Part shown: positions 42,490 to 50,868 of the stretch, in pieces
Position numbering within the stretch: position 1 is the stretch's first letter
Layout: every line of letters begins with the position of its first letter
NCBI GenBank assembly: GCA_963838035.1
Contig: CAWIPM010000003.1
Location: forward strand, 124,001-188,000
DNA: 64,000 nucleotides
Reading direction: 5' to 3'
Source: CAVVNN01 sp963838035
GTDB lineage: Bacteria; Actinomycetota; Thermoleophilia; Solirubrobacterales; 70-9
Program-made: the position numbers and the translations under genes
Notes under the pieces: model-generated
The model's database searches: none
What the model was told of the DNA's origin: nothing
Seen by the model: the letters and a program-made list of their open reading frames with translations, nothing else

Positions 42490-44863
42490 GCAGATCCAGC
42501 TCCCGCCACGGGCCCTCGCCCGCCATTGGTTGCGTCCGCCCCTCCAGCCAGTCGGGCTGGAGGTCGTCGTAGTGGGGGCTGGCCGGGTGGCCGGACTGGC
42601 CGGTGAACATCTGCCAGCGCGAGCGCTCGGGGGAGGTCGGGTCGGCGACCATGCGCCAGCTGGGCGCCCAGACCGCCCGGTAAGGGTCGTTTGGGTCGTA
42701 GGCGATCTGGCTCACGGTCTCCTGGGCGCCGCCTGCTTTCAGCCGCCGGTTGAGCAGCTTGCGCAGCAGCGGATTGGATTCGCCCAGCGGATGAGGAAAC
42801 TCCATTTCGTGCACGTGGCCCCAGCTCCAACCCTCGGGGTCTGGGCCAAAGCGGTCACCGAGGTCGTCGAGGGCCCCGCCCAGAGCCTCCAGCGCCAGCT
42901 CATCCCAGGGGCGGCCGATCAGGTCGTCCTCCTCCTCCCAGAGCTTCATCAGGTGCGAGTGCCAGCGCCAGGGCGAGGTGACATGGCTTGTGAAGCCGTT
43001 GTCGGCGCGATCGAGCCAGCGCTCGCAGAGGTCGCGGTCGCCGATCGCCGATCGCGCCACCTCCCGCGCCAGGCGCAGCAGGAAGGCCTGATAGATGCTG
43101 CCCGCGATCGAGTCGGGGTCGAGTCTCCCGTCCCAGCTGCGCAGCCGCTCAAGCGCGCTGCGCTCGCGCTGGCCCGCCGGCGCAAGCCTGCCCAGCCGCC
43201 GCGCCGCCTCCAGGCCGAGGATCGAGAGATTGTCGGCCTGCATCCGCTCGAAGCTCTCGATGTCGTGCTCGTCTGTCTCCCGCAGCAGGTCCTCGATTCG
43301 CTGCGCCCGGAACCCGTCGTACCACTCGCTGGTGATGTGGTGGGGGTAGTCGTCGCCGACTATGCGGTTGTTGGCGGTGAGGAGGAAGCCGCTCTCGGGG
43401 TCGACCGTCTCCGGCAGCTCCTCGTAGGGGATCGTGCCGGTCCACTCGAACTCCCCCGTCCAACCCGGCTTCGGCAGGTCCGGGCAGTTGCCCCGGCGCA
43501 GTGGCAGGCGACCGATCAGCTTGTAGCCGATCGAGCCGTGGCGGTCAGCCCAGATGAGGTTGGAGGCAGGCGCAGTGTGGCCCTTCAACCGCCGCACAAG
43601 CTCCGGGCCGGAGCGGATCTCGTGCAGCTCGAACATGCCGCGGAAGGAGGTCGGCTCGTCGAGGGTGAGCCAGCGCAAGGCGAGCGGCTCGGTCTCGTCG
43701 GCGCCCAGCGCCTCGTTGACGATCGGCCCGTGGTGGGTGACCCGAACCTCGAGGACGTCGGGCTCGGGGCGGCCCTTGACGGCGATCTCCTCGCGGATGA
43801 CCTCGAGCGGAAGCCACTCGCCCTCGAACAGGTAGCGCTCGTTCTCGATCCGCTCGACGAAGAGGTCCTGGACATCCGGCATCACGTTGGTGAAGGTCCA
43901 GCAGACGTCGTTGTTCTGACCCATGTAGACGCCGGGCATGCCGGGGAGGGAGGCGCCGCGCACGACGCGGTCGGCGTGGGCGAGACTGACCTGGTACCAG
44001 ATGCCGGGCATGCTCGGCGGCAGGTGAGGGTCGCCGGCGATCAACGGCGTTCCGGTGGCGCTGAGGGCGCCGCTGACCGCCCAGTTGTTGGAGCCGCCCG
44101 CCTCGGTGGCGAGCCCCATCGCGCGGCGCACCGCGTCGATCTGCTCGGCGACCGCGAGGCCGTCGCCCGACCAGGGCTGTTGGGTGGCGATCGGGTTTCC
44201 GACCGGATAGGTGGGATCGAGCCTGGCGGTCAGCTCGGGGCCGAGCGCCCGCACCATGTCGGCACGCAGCAGCTCGCGCTCCCAGTTGGTGGCGAGACCG
44301 AAGGCAAGCAGCTTGCCGAGGCTGAGGATGTCGACCGGACGCCAGGGCTCGAAGCGGCGCAGGCGCAGCAGCTGCATCTCGAACGGCATCGCCCTGGCGC
44401 TCGCCGCCGCGGCGTTGACGCCCTCGCAGAAGCGCTCGAGCAGGGCGAGCAGCTCGGGATCGAGCGTCGCCGCCTCTCTCTCGGCGACGCGGTGGATGCC
44501 GAGCGTGCGCATCAGGCGGTCGATCGGAAGCCCCTCCGCGCCTGCCATCTCGGCGAGCCGGCCACTGACCACGCGGCGGTAGAAGTCCATCTGCCAGAGC
44601 CGATCCTGACCGTGGCAGAAGCCCTCCGCGAGCCAGAGGTCGGCGAGGCTGTCGGCCTCGATGTGGGGGACGCCCCAGCGGTCGCGACGGACCCGCACCC
44701 GCCCCTCCAGGCCCGCGACCTCGATCGTCCCCTCCTGCTTGGGGAGCGGGCGCCGCGCCAGCCAGTGCCAAGCGGCCGCCGCGCCTGCGGCGGCGAGTCC
44801 GGTGCCGGCCGCTCCCGCCAGCAGACCCGCTCGCGCTGCGCGCTTCCGCCTCACCCGGCCCAC
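42473..44863 (-). CDS. Penicillin acylase (Ntn-hydrolase, S45) family protein
   Basis: 796 residues, usual S45 length. N-terminal membrane anchor or signal (GLLAGAAGTGLAAAGAAAAW). Alpha chain: VRRDRWGVPHIEADSLADLW, FCHGQDRLWQMDFYRRVVSG. The autocatalytic junction and nucleophile are in EAGGSNNWAVSG (Ser near residue 258), followed by LIAGDPHLPPSMPGIWYQV and FTNVMPDVQDLFVERI. Known for the family: processed to a heterodimer that cleaves amide bonds of beta-lactams, acyl-homoserine lactones or other N-acyl compounds. The target here is unknown. Not obviously linked to its neighbours. Confidence 0.93.
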   Translation of the reverse strand: MGRVRRKRAARAGLLAGAAGTGLAAAGAAAAWHWLARRPLPKQEGTIEVAGLEGRVRVRRDRWGVPHIEADSLADLWLAEGFCHGQDRLWQMDFYRRVVSGRLAEMAGAEGLPIDRLMRTLGIHRVAEREAATLDPELLALLERFCEGVNAAAASARAMPFEMQLLRLRRFEPWRPVDILSLGKLLAFGLATNWERELLRADMVRALGPELTARLDPTYPVGNPIATQQPWSGDGLAVAEQIDAVRRAMGLATEAGGSNNWAVSGALSATGTPLIAGDPHLPPSMPGIWYQVSLAHADRVVRGASLPGMPGVYMGQNNDVCWTFTNVMPDVQDLFVERIENERYLFEGEWLPLEVIREEIAVKGRPEPDVLEVRVTHHGPIVNEALGADETEPLALRWLTLDEPTSFRGMFELHEIRSGPELVRRLKGHTAPASNLIWADRHGSIGYKLIGRLPLRRGNCPDLPKPGWTGEFEWTGTIPYEELPETVDPESGFLLTANNRIVGDDYPHHITSEWYDGFRAQRIEDLLRETDEHDIESFERMQADNLSILGLEAARRLGRLAPAGQRERSALERLRSWDGRLDPDSIAGSIYQAFLLRLAREVARSAIGDRDLCERWLDRADNGFTSHVTSPWRWHSHLMKLWEEEDDLIGRPWDELALEALGGALDDLGDRFGPDPEGWSWGHVHEMEFPHPLGESNPLLRKLLNRRLKAGGAQETVSQIAYDPNDPYRAVWAPSWRMVADPTSPERSRWQMFTGQSGHPASPHYDDLQPDWLEGRTQPMAGEGPWRELDLLAPAR

Positions 44864-44880
44864 CCTACCGATCGATCGGG

Positions 44881-45636
44881 CTAGCTGGCCAGCCGACCAG
44901 GAAGCAGTCCCTCGCCCTCGAGCTTCTGCAGGTGGGCCTCCATCACCAGCGCCGCGGCGGGGAGCACTTGGTCGGGGACGTCGTCCCAGACCTCGGCGAG
45001 CAGCGCCGCGCGCGAGCGCTCACCGCGCTCGAGGGCGGCGAGGAGGCGGCGCTCCCGCATCTCGCGATGCTCCACATACTCGGCGAGCTTCGCCGCGGGG
45101 TCCTCGACCCAGGGCCCGTGGCCGGGGCAGATCAGCTCGATCCGCTCGCTCTGGAGCAGGCGCAGCGACTCCATATAGGAGGACAGCGAGCCGCCGTCGG
45201 GCGGGACGAAGGTCGAGCCCTCGCCCAGCACCAGGTCGCCGCTGAAGCAGACCTGGTCGGCGGTGAGGAAGCAGACGTGGTCGGCGGCGTGGCCGGGGGT
45301 CGCAAGGGCGCGCAGGCCGGCGTGCTCCTCCCCGTCCGCGGGCAGGACCACGCGCGGTGTCACGGTTCCGCTCGACGCCGCGACGGCGGCCGCGAGCCGA
45401 TCCGCCCCCGCGGCATGGTCGGTGTGGGAGTGGGTGAGGAGGATGACGCCGACCCCTCCCCGCTCCTCCACCGCAGCACGCACCGCCTCTATGTGACTTG
45501 CGTCGTCGGGCCCCGGGTCGATCACCGCGCACGGCCCCGACCCGTAGAGGTAGGTGTTCGTCCCCTCGTGCGTCATCGGCCCGGGGTTGGGCGCGACGAG
45601 CCTCAGGATCTCTGGGCGCCCTGGGGCCTCGGTCAC
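44881..45636 (-). CDS. MBL-fold metallohydrolase (LACTB2 / beta-lactamase-like)
   Basis: 251 residues with GTG 45636 as start, which gives the family-like N-terminus VTEAPGRPEILRLVAPNPGP. GTG 45705 would add 23 residues that lie over an inverted repeat, so I prefer the shorter form. Metal site: THSHTDHAAG (near residue 68-77), TPGHAADHVCF, FSGDLVLGEG, CPGHGP. C-terminal winged-helix-like region LLAALERGERSRAALLAEVW. Resembles LACTB2-type hydrolases; substrate unknown. Confidence 0.87.
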   Translation of the reverse strand: MTEAPGRPEILRLVAPNPGPMTHEGTNTYLYGSGPCAVIDPGPDDASHIEAVRAAVEERGGVGVILLTHSHTDHAAGADRLAAAVAASSGTVTPRVVLPADGEEHAGLRALATPGHAADHVCFLTADQVCFSGDLVLGEGSTFVPPDGGSLSSYMESLRLLQSERIELICPGHGPWVEDPAAKLAEYVEHREMRERRLLAALERGERSRAALLAEVWDDVPDQVLPAAALVMEAHLQKLEGEGLLPGRLAS

Positions 45637-45640
45637 GCCA

Positions 45641-45752
45641 GGGACGATCCCGGTAGGGGTGGAACGCCTTGCGCTTTTTCGCCGCCGCGGATTGTCGGTA
45701 GCCACATAGGCGACTCGAAAAGGTTAAGTGGAACCCCTGCCGGGATCGTCCC
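45641..45752. repeat. 20 bp inverted repeats bounding the 112 bp intergenic region
   Basis: Arms gggacgatcccggtaggggt (45641-45660) and acccctgccgggatcgtccc (45733-45752) are complementary with one mismatch and 72 bases between them. They begin four bases after the MBL start and end two bases before the WYL stop, filling the gap almost exactly. The pattern could be a large stem, a small MITE-like insertion, or a regulatory fold. No target-site duplication is clear. Confidence 0.6.
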
Positions 45753-45754
45753 CG

Positions 45755-47815
45755 TCACGCAGCACCAGAAGCGACCTCTTTGGCGATCGCCTCGCGCGCA
45801 TCGTCTGGCTCGAGCACGACGAGGTCGCCGGCGCCACGCAGGATCTCGCGCACCAGCCATGACGTGCCCGCGTAAGGAAGCTCGACCACGACCGCCCCGT
45901 CGGCCAGCTCCTCGACCACGGTGCGCTCCTCACGCAGCCATCGCGCCCGCTCGGGCGAGACCCAGACGCGGGCGACGTGCGCGGTCGGCACCTCGCCGTG
46001 GGTCATCCAGCCCTCCACGCCCGCCAGCTCCTCGACTTCCGGCCGCGGCTCGAAGGTGCGGTCCGAGGCGGTCGCCTCCTTGATCCGATCCAGCTTGAAG
46101 TGGCGCACCCCGTCTTTGGTCAGGTCGTAGCACTCCACGTACCAGCCCTCGCGCCCGTTCTCCAACCGGTAGGGCTCGACCGAGCGATCGGTGAACTGGT
46201 CCTCGTTCTCCTTGTAGTACCTGAGCTCGAGGACCCGGCTGGCGGCGATCGCGTCGTTGACCACACGAGCGACCGCGGCGTCACCACCCCCCGCGGAGGC
46301 GATCTCCAGCCCCTCCTCGGAGGGGTCGTGGCCGAGCGCGGCGACGATCTTGTCGCGGGCGCTCTGCAGGCCGCTCTGCGGCAGGTGGTCGCCGAAGAGG
46401 TCGATCGCCGCCACCAGCGCCTTCGCCTCCAGCGGCAGCAGCCGCGCCGGCCGGGCGAAGTTGTCGCCGTAGGGCTCGGAGTCGACCTCGATCTCATCGC
46501 CTAGGTATTCCGCGTAGAGCACATAGGTGCCGCCGCCGAAGTTGACGACGTTGAGCAGCTCGACGTCTTCGCGCAACTCCTCCTCGGTCAGCTCGAGACG
46601 CTGCCGCAGCTCGGCCACCTGCAGCCGCTCGCCCCTCTTCGCCGCCTCGATCAGGAGGCCGGCGAGGGTGACCAGGCGAGCGAAGCGCTCGGGCCGGATC
46701 GCCGCCTCGCCGCGGCCGTTGGAGCGGGCGCGCCGGGGAACGTCGCGCAGGGGGCGCTCGACGATCTCGGCCGGCTCGAAGCCGTTGTGGTGGCGGTCGT
46801 GGAGGAGGGAGAGGCGGCTCTCGACCTCCTCGCGCAGCTCACCGGGGGCGAGTACCTGCACGTTCTGGCGCCAGCGCAGCACCCAGGCGATCAGCTCGCG
46901 CGAGGAGGCGTAGTCGGTCTCGAAGATCAAGCCCTTGCCGGGCGCCCCGTCGGCCTTCCTTGCCGGGCGAAGCTCCCCGTAGCCGCCGAAGTCGCGCTCG
47001 ATCAGCCAGGCGATCCGGTCGCGGACGAAGATCTTCGCCCTCCCCCGGTTCTCCCCCAGCTGCCAGTCGGCGCGGCTTCCGTAGTCGCGGCGGTCGAAGT
47101 CCTCGGGCGGGGAGAAGTCGTGCTCGGCCTTGGAGGCGTAGCCGACCTTGCCCTGGATCCGGGAGAGGCGGAAGACCCGCACCGCGTCGCGCTCGTGGGA
47201 GTGGCCGATCAGGTAGAACTGGCCGCCGCGGAAGACCAGGTGGTAGGGGTCGACCTTGCGCTTTGCCGTCTCCCCACGCTCCATCGTGAAATAGGTGAAC
47301 TCGATCGTCTTGCGACGCGAGATCGCGGTCTCGATCTTGGAGAGGCGTTGGGAGAGGTCGCGGCCGCCGGCGGAGGCGGTCATCGCCATCTCGACGGGGG
47401 CGCGCTCGCCCTCGTTGAGCGGGTTCGGGTGTCCCCAGGCGACCTGCTGGAGGGCGAGACGAAGCGGCTCGGCGTAGGCAAAGCCGCCGTCTGTGAGCAG
47501 CAGCAGCGCCGTGCTCAGCGCAGCCAGCTCGTCACCCTCGAACTCGATCGCTTCGAGGTAGAAGTTCTCGGGTGGCAACGAGTAGAGCTCGGCCTCGAAG
47601 AAACCCTCGCCCGGCTTCTCGACCCCGAGCTCGATGCCGAGGCTTTCCAACTCGGCGCGGTCGGCGTAGAAGCGGCGCGCGAAGGCGTCGTCGTTCATGT
47701 CGCTGTAGCCCTCCACCTCCCGCTTGATCTCGAGCGCCGAAACCGGCCTCCCCTGGGCCATCAGGAACGAAATCAACGAGAGCTGGCGGATCAGCTTCTC
47801 GGTGTCCTTCGCCAC
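45755..47815 (-). CDS. Fused PafB-PafC-type WYL-domain transcription regulator
   Basis: 686 residues, about twice a single WYL protein. Each half has an N-terminal winged HTH and a WYL domain: first half DTEKLIRQLSLISFLMAQGR then IEFTYFTMERGE and YHLVFRGGQFYLIGHSHERD; second half RFARLVTLAGLLIEAAKRGE then LELRYYKENEDQFTDR and YRLENGREGWYVECYDLTKD. Known for the family: PafB and PafC form a heterodimer that activates recA and other DNA-damage genes in mycobacteria; fused forms occur in other actinobacteria. WYL domains sense single-stranded nucleic acid. It is not next to proteasome genes here. Confidence 0.88.
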   Translation of the reverse strand: MAKDTEKLIRQLSLISFLMAQGRPVSALEIKREVEGYSDMNDDAFARRFYADRAELESLGIELGVEKPGEGFFEAELYSLPPENFYLEAIEFEGDELAALSTALLLLTDGGFAYAEPLRLALQQVAWGHPNPLNEGERAPVEMAMTASAGGRDLSQRLSKIETAISRRKTIEFTYFTMERGETAKRKVDPYHLVFRGGQFYLIGHSHERDAVRVFRLSRIQGKVGYASKAEHDFSPPEDFDRRDYGSRADWQLGENRGRAKIFVRDRIAWLIERDFGGYGELRPARKADGAPGKGLIFETDYASSRELIAWVLRWRQNVQVLAPGELREEVESRLSLLHDRHHNGFEPAEIVERPLRDVPRRARSNGRGEAAIRPERFARLVTLAGLLIEAAKRGERLQVAELRQRLELTEEELREDVELLNVVNFGGGTYVLYAEYLGDEIEVDSEPYGDNFARPARLLPLEAKALVAAIDLFGDHLPQSGLQSARDKIVAALGHDPSEEGLEIASAGGGDAAVARVVNDAIAASRVLELRYYKENEDQFTDRSVEPYRLENGREGWYVECYDLTKDGVRHFKLDRIKEATASDRTFEPRPEVEELAGVEGWMTHGEVPTAHVARVWVSPERARWLREERTVVEELADGAVVVELPYAGTSWLVREILRGAGDLVVLEPDDAREAIAKEVASGAA

Positions 47816-47844
47816 GGGTCGCAGGATAGTCTGCGACGGCGGTA

Positions 47845-48840
47845 CTACGCGGCTCGTCGGCCGAAGTAGGCCGAGCCGGAGAGAGCCCGATCGAACCGGG
47901 ACCAGGACTCGCCCTCGGGCAGCTCGCGCTCCAGGCGGTCGAAGCTGCCGAGCCGGCCGCCGAGATTGTCGATCATGTGGACGAGGACAGCCTCGCGGGT
48001 GGCCGGGACGACCGGCGAGCCGTGCTCGAGCGAGCCGTGGTGGCTGAGGATGATGTGGAGAACGGCCTGCGCCAGTGCGGGATCGAAGCCGGAGATCTCC
48101 TCGATCTCCCGGCGCACCAGGTAGTAGCCGAGCGGAATCTCACCCTGGAGGCGACCGGCATCGGTGAGGTCGATCGCCAGCGGGTCGTCGTTGTAGGCGG
48201 CGGTCTTGCCGATGTCGTGCATCAACGCGCCGGTCACCGCGACATCGCGGTCGATGCCGGGGAAGAAGGCCGCGGCGGCGCTGACCGCCTGGGCGACGGA
48301 GAGCGTGTGCTCGAGCAGGCCGTGACGGTAGGCCTGGTGATAGACCTTCGCCGCCGGAGCCTCGCGGAAGCGCTCCCAGATCTGCGAGTCCTCGCCGAAG
48401 AAGCGGCCGAGCAGCTCGCGCAGCTGTGGGTCCTGCACCGTCGCCAGCAGCTCGCGCAGGTCGGTCTGCAGCCGCTCGAAGGGGATCTCCGACTCGGGGG
48501 TGAGGTCGGCGGCGCGGTACTCCTCCGGCGCCGCCTCGCGCAGGCCCGAGAGCTTGATCTTCGAGCCCCAGCGGTCGCTTGCCTCGAACTGGCCGGTGAC
48601 GAAGACCGCCGAGCCTGAGCCGGCCAGCGCGAAACGCTCCTCAGCGTCCTCCCAGGAGACCGCCTCGACCGCGCCGCTGGCGTCGCCTAGGCTCAGCCGC
48701 AGCCAGGGATCGCCGTTGCGCTTGCGCCGCAGCTCCCGCTCGCGCACCGCGAACACGCCCTCGACCCGCTGCCCGTCCTCGAGCTCGCGCGCGGACACCC
48801 TGGTCGGGGCAGACGTGTCGGTAAGGGTCTGTTGAGTCAT
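47845..48840 (-). CDS. OB-fold + HD-domain 3'-5' exoribonuclease, YhaM-like
   Basis: 331 residues from ATG 48840; a TTG four codons upstream is possible. N-terminal OB-fold (about 15-115) with LEDGQRVEGVFAVRERELRR and GAVEAVSWEDAEERFALAG. HD domain from about 165: HGLLEHTLSVAQAVSAA, ALMHDIGKTAAY (metal-binding HD at 208-209), ILSHHGSLEHGSPVVPATRE, LVHMIDNLGGRLGSFDR. Same domain order as YhaM/CbfA-type RNases of Gram-positives. Likely RNA end-processing; not experimentally proven for this lineage. Confidence 0.88.
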   Translation of the reverse strand: MTQQTLTDTSAPTRVSARELEDGQRVEGVFAVRERELRRKRNGDPWLRLSLGDASGAVEAVSWEDAEERFALAGSGSAVFVTGQFEASDRWGSKIKLSGLREAAPEEYRAADLTPESEIPFERLQTDLRELLATVQDPQLRELLGRFFGEDSQIWERFREAPAAKVYHQAYRHGLLEHTLSVAQAVSAAAAFFPGIDRDVAVTGALMHDIGKTAAYNDDPLAIDLTDAGRLQGEIPLGYYLVRREIEEISGFDPALAQAVLHIILSHHGSLEHGSPVVPATREAVLVHMIDNLGGRLGSFDRLERELPEGESWSRFDRALSGSAYFGRRAA

Positions 48841-48896
48841 CTCGCCATCCAAGGTAGAGAGGAGGGCGGACGGCGATGTGCGCCGGAGGCGAGCCT

Positions 48897-49964
48897 TCAG
48901 GACGGCGGGTCGGCGAGGCGCAGGCCGCCCTCGAGATGCCCGCCGGGGCCGCTGATTCGCAGCGCCGGCACCGTCTCGCTGGTGAGCAGCCCGGTCTCCT
49001 CGGTCAGCTCGGCGGCGATCTCGAACCAGCGGGCGCAGCGGGAGGGCGTGTCGACGATGACGGTGACGATCGGGACGTGGCGGCGCAGGGCGAACAGGCG
49101 GTCTCCGTGCGGCGCGTGGTCGCCGTGGTAGCCCCAGACCCCGCGCAGCGCGGTCGCTCCGGCCGCGCCCTCGGCACGCAGGCGGCGGATCAGCTCGAGG
49201 TGCAGCGCATGGCCGCGGTGCTCGGAGCGCTCCGAGCAGTAGACCATCAGCTTCGTCCAGACGCTGAGCCCGGCCTCGTCGCCGTCCGGAAGCAGCAGCG
49301 GGCGAGTCAGCTCTCGACCATCCCGCCTGCAGACCCGAACCGCCTCCAGGGTGGCGAGGGGTCGGCCGAGGGGGCCCTCGAGCTCAGTGAGGGCGGCGGC
49401 GACCCGGCCACGCTCGCCGACCGCGATCGTCATCGCCGGGACTTCCGCGTTGCCGGAGAAGAAGCGGGCACGGAGGCGGCGGCCCTGCGCGGTGCCGTCG
49501 ACGCCGAGCACGACGGTTGCGCCGGCGACGCCCCGGCGATGGAGCGCATCGACCACGGCGATGTGGGCGGGCACGCGGCCCAGGCGTTCCCGCCTGCCGG
49601 TGAAGACGGTCAGCTTCACCTCCTCGTGGGGCTCGTGCTCGGGGCGGTGGCCCTCGCCGGCAAAGCGGGCGCGCTCCAGGGTGAGCAGGCCGTCGCCGGT
49701 CATCTCGACCAGCTCGGGCACGGTCGCCTCGATCCGGTCGGGCCGGTCGACCGCGAGGGCGATGAGCGGCAGGTCCTCGGAGAGCGAGAGCAGGCGGTCG
49801 GTCTGCAGCCGCTGTCCGGCGCCGAAGCCCTCGGCGCCGCGCAGCAGGACGCCGGTCGCCAGCTCGCGCCGCTCGAACAGGTCGAGCACCGCCTCTGAGA
49901 GGAAGCGGCCGCGGTGGCGGTCGTGCTCGCCGAAGTAGAAGGCGAGCTTCAGCGCCTCGCTCAA
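48897..49964 (-). CDS. Triple DUF190-like repeat protein linked to CrcB
   Basis: 355 residues. Three tandem copies of a DUF190/PII-like unit: about 5-105 (KLAFYFGEHDRHRGRFLSEA), about 115-215 (VKLTVFTGRRERLGRVPAHI) and about 235-335 (TKLMVYCSERSEHRGHALHL). Each starts with a beta strand, an E/R-rich turn and a helix, then GATVVLG/GATALRG, then a VPxxxxxVD-like strand. DUF190 is known beside crcB fluoride channels and has a PII-like fold. Single-unit forms are usual; three in one chain could form a trimer-like PII assembly from one polypeptide (inference). It overlaps the crcB stop by four bases. Confidence 0.82.
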   Translation of the reverse strand: MSEALKLAFYFGEHDRHRGRFLSEAVLDLFERRELATGVLLRGAEGFGAGQRLQTDRLLSLSEDLPLIALAVDRPDRIEATVPELVEMTGDGLLTLERARFAGEGHRPEHEPHEEVKLTVFTGRRERLGRVPAHIAVVDALHRRGVAGATVVLGVDGTAQGRRLRARFFSGNAEVPAMTIAVGERGRVAAALTELEGPLGRPLATLEAVRVCRRDGRELTRPLLLPDGDEAGLSVWTKLMVYCSERSEHRGHALHLELIRRLRAEGAAGATALRGVWGYHGDHAPHGDRLFALRRHVPIVTVIVDTPSRCARWFEIAAELTEETGLLTSETVPALRISGPGGHLEGGLRLADPPS

Positions 49965-50326
49965 AGCAGGCCTCCCAGCCAGTGCCCGACGGTGAGGGCG
50001 AGCAGGCCGGCGGCGAGCGAGAGGCCGATGTTGAGCCAGAGCAGGTGGGCGCGGCCGGCCTCGCCGAGCCGGTGGGACTCGAACATCCAGGTCGAGAACG
50101 TGGTGTAGGAGCCGAGGCCACCACCGGCGACGATCGTCAGAGCGGCGCCATGCAGAGCGGCGCCGGCGAGCAGGCCGAGCAGAGCGGCGCCGCTGAGGTT
50201 GACCGCGAGGGTCCCGGCCGGAAAGGGCCCGGCGGGGCGCTCGGCGAGGGCGGCGTCGAGGAGAAAGCGGGCGAGGGCGGCGGCTCCGCCGAGCAGGGCG
50301 ACGGCGACCCAGGTGGAGGCGCTCAA
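49961..50326 (-). CDS. crcB: Fluoride ion channel CrcB/Fluc subunit (second gene)
   Basis: 121 residues with TTG 50326 as start; gagcggggg lies 8 bases before it as Shine-Dalgarno. Four helices. GGAAALARFLLDAALAERPA, GTLAVNLSGAALLGLL (the conserved Asn), and GGLGSYTTFSTWMFES with the G-x-T-T-F-S/T-T motif of the sodium site and pore. Known for the family: dual-topology dimer exporting fluoride. Pairs with the crcB just upstream, consistent with a heterodimer of opposite topologies. Followed by the DUF190 protein. Confidence 0.92.
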   Translation of the reverse strand: MSASTWVAVALLGGAAALARFLLDAALAERPAGPFPAGTLAVNLSGAALLGLLAGAALHGAALTIVAGGGLGSYTTFSTWMFESHRLGEAGRAHLLWLNIGLSLAAGLLALTVGHWLGGLL

Positions 50327-50342
50327 TGCAGGCCCCCGCTCT

Positions 50343-50744
50343 TCATGCCGTCCTCGTACGGCGAACCGCGGCGGTGGCGACGTGGACACAGGCGAAGCCA
50401 CCTGCCAGGGTCGCGGCCGCGTAGCCTGCGGCGAGGCCGAGCCGGCCCGTTTCGAGCATCCCGAACAGCTCGAGCTGGAGGGTCGAGAAGGTGGTCAGCG
50501 CCCCGCAGAGGCCGGTGCCGAGAAATGGCCGCCGGTAGCTGGACGGTGGCAGCCGCTCCTGGAGGCGGGTGACGAAATAGCCGAGCGCCAGGGCGCCGAC
50601 CATGTTGGCGGCGAACGTCGCCCACGGCCAGGAGCCGGCGCCGTGCGGATCGGCCTGGGCCAACCCGACCCGGGCGAGAGCGCCGACGACCCCGCCGGCA
50701 TAGATCGCTGCAAGCTCACGGCGGTCGAGTCGCGGCAGTCGCAT
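50343..50744 (-). CDS. crcB: Fluoride ion channel CrcB/Fluc subunit (first gene)
   Basis: 133 residues from ATG 50744, with AGGAG 9 bases before it. VGALARVGLAQADPHGAGSW, WATFAANMVGALALGYFVTR (conserved Asn) and LGTGLCGALTTFSTLQLELF (pore/sodium motif). Four helices; N-terminus rich in Arg (MRLPRLDRRELA), the other copy is not, as expected if the two insert in opposite orientation. Directly downstream of the fluoride riboswitch at 50777-50833. Confidence 0.93.
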   Translation of the reverse strand: MRLPRLDRRELAAIYAGGVVGALARVGLAQADPHGAGSWPWATFAANMVGALALGYFVTRLQERLPPSSYRRPFLGTGLCGALTTFSTLQLELFGMLETGRLGLAAGYAAATLAGGFACVHVATAAVRRTRTA

Positions 50745-50753
50745 GTAACCGGT

Positions 50754-50785
50754 CTCCTATCAGCGTCGGTGGACATCGATAGGAG
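50754..50785 (-). promoter_or_regulatory. Anti-Shine-Dalgarno stem linking riboswitch and crcB start
   Basis: On the minus strand the aptamer's 3' strand CTCCTATC (50778-50785) is an exact inverted repeat of GATAGGAG (50754-50761), which holds the Shine-Dalgarno of the first crcB. The loop is 16 bases. Pairing would hide the ribosome site; fluoride binding to the aptamer would use the same CTCCT strand and free it. Confidence 0.65.
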
Positions 50786-50833
50786 CCATCAGCGACCTCG
50801 GTCGCGGTCTGAGAGCGAGCCCCATCGCTCGAA
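50777..50833 (-). promoter_or_regulatory. Fluoride riboswitch (crcB motif)
   Basis: Read on the minus strand: GAGCGATGGGGCTCGC at the 5' side (the conserved GCGATGG and its helix), then CTCAGACCGCGACCGAGGTC, then the highly conserved 3' strand CTGATGGCTCCTATCG. The GATG and CTGATGxCTCC blocks match the fluoride aptamer consensus. It lies about 35 bases before the first crcB start in the 124-base leader. The neighbouring genes (two crcB and DUF190) are the usual targets. Confidence 0.88.
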
Positions 50834-50868
50834 GCAAGAAGGATAGGGCCGGTACCGCCGGCGCGGAG

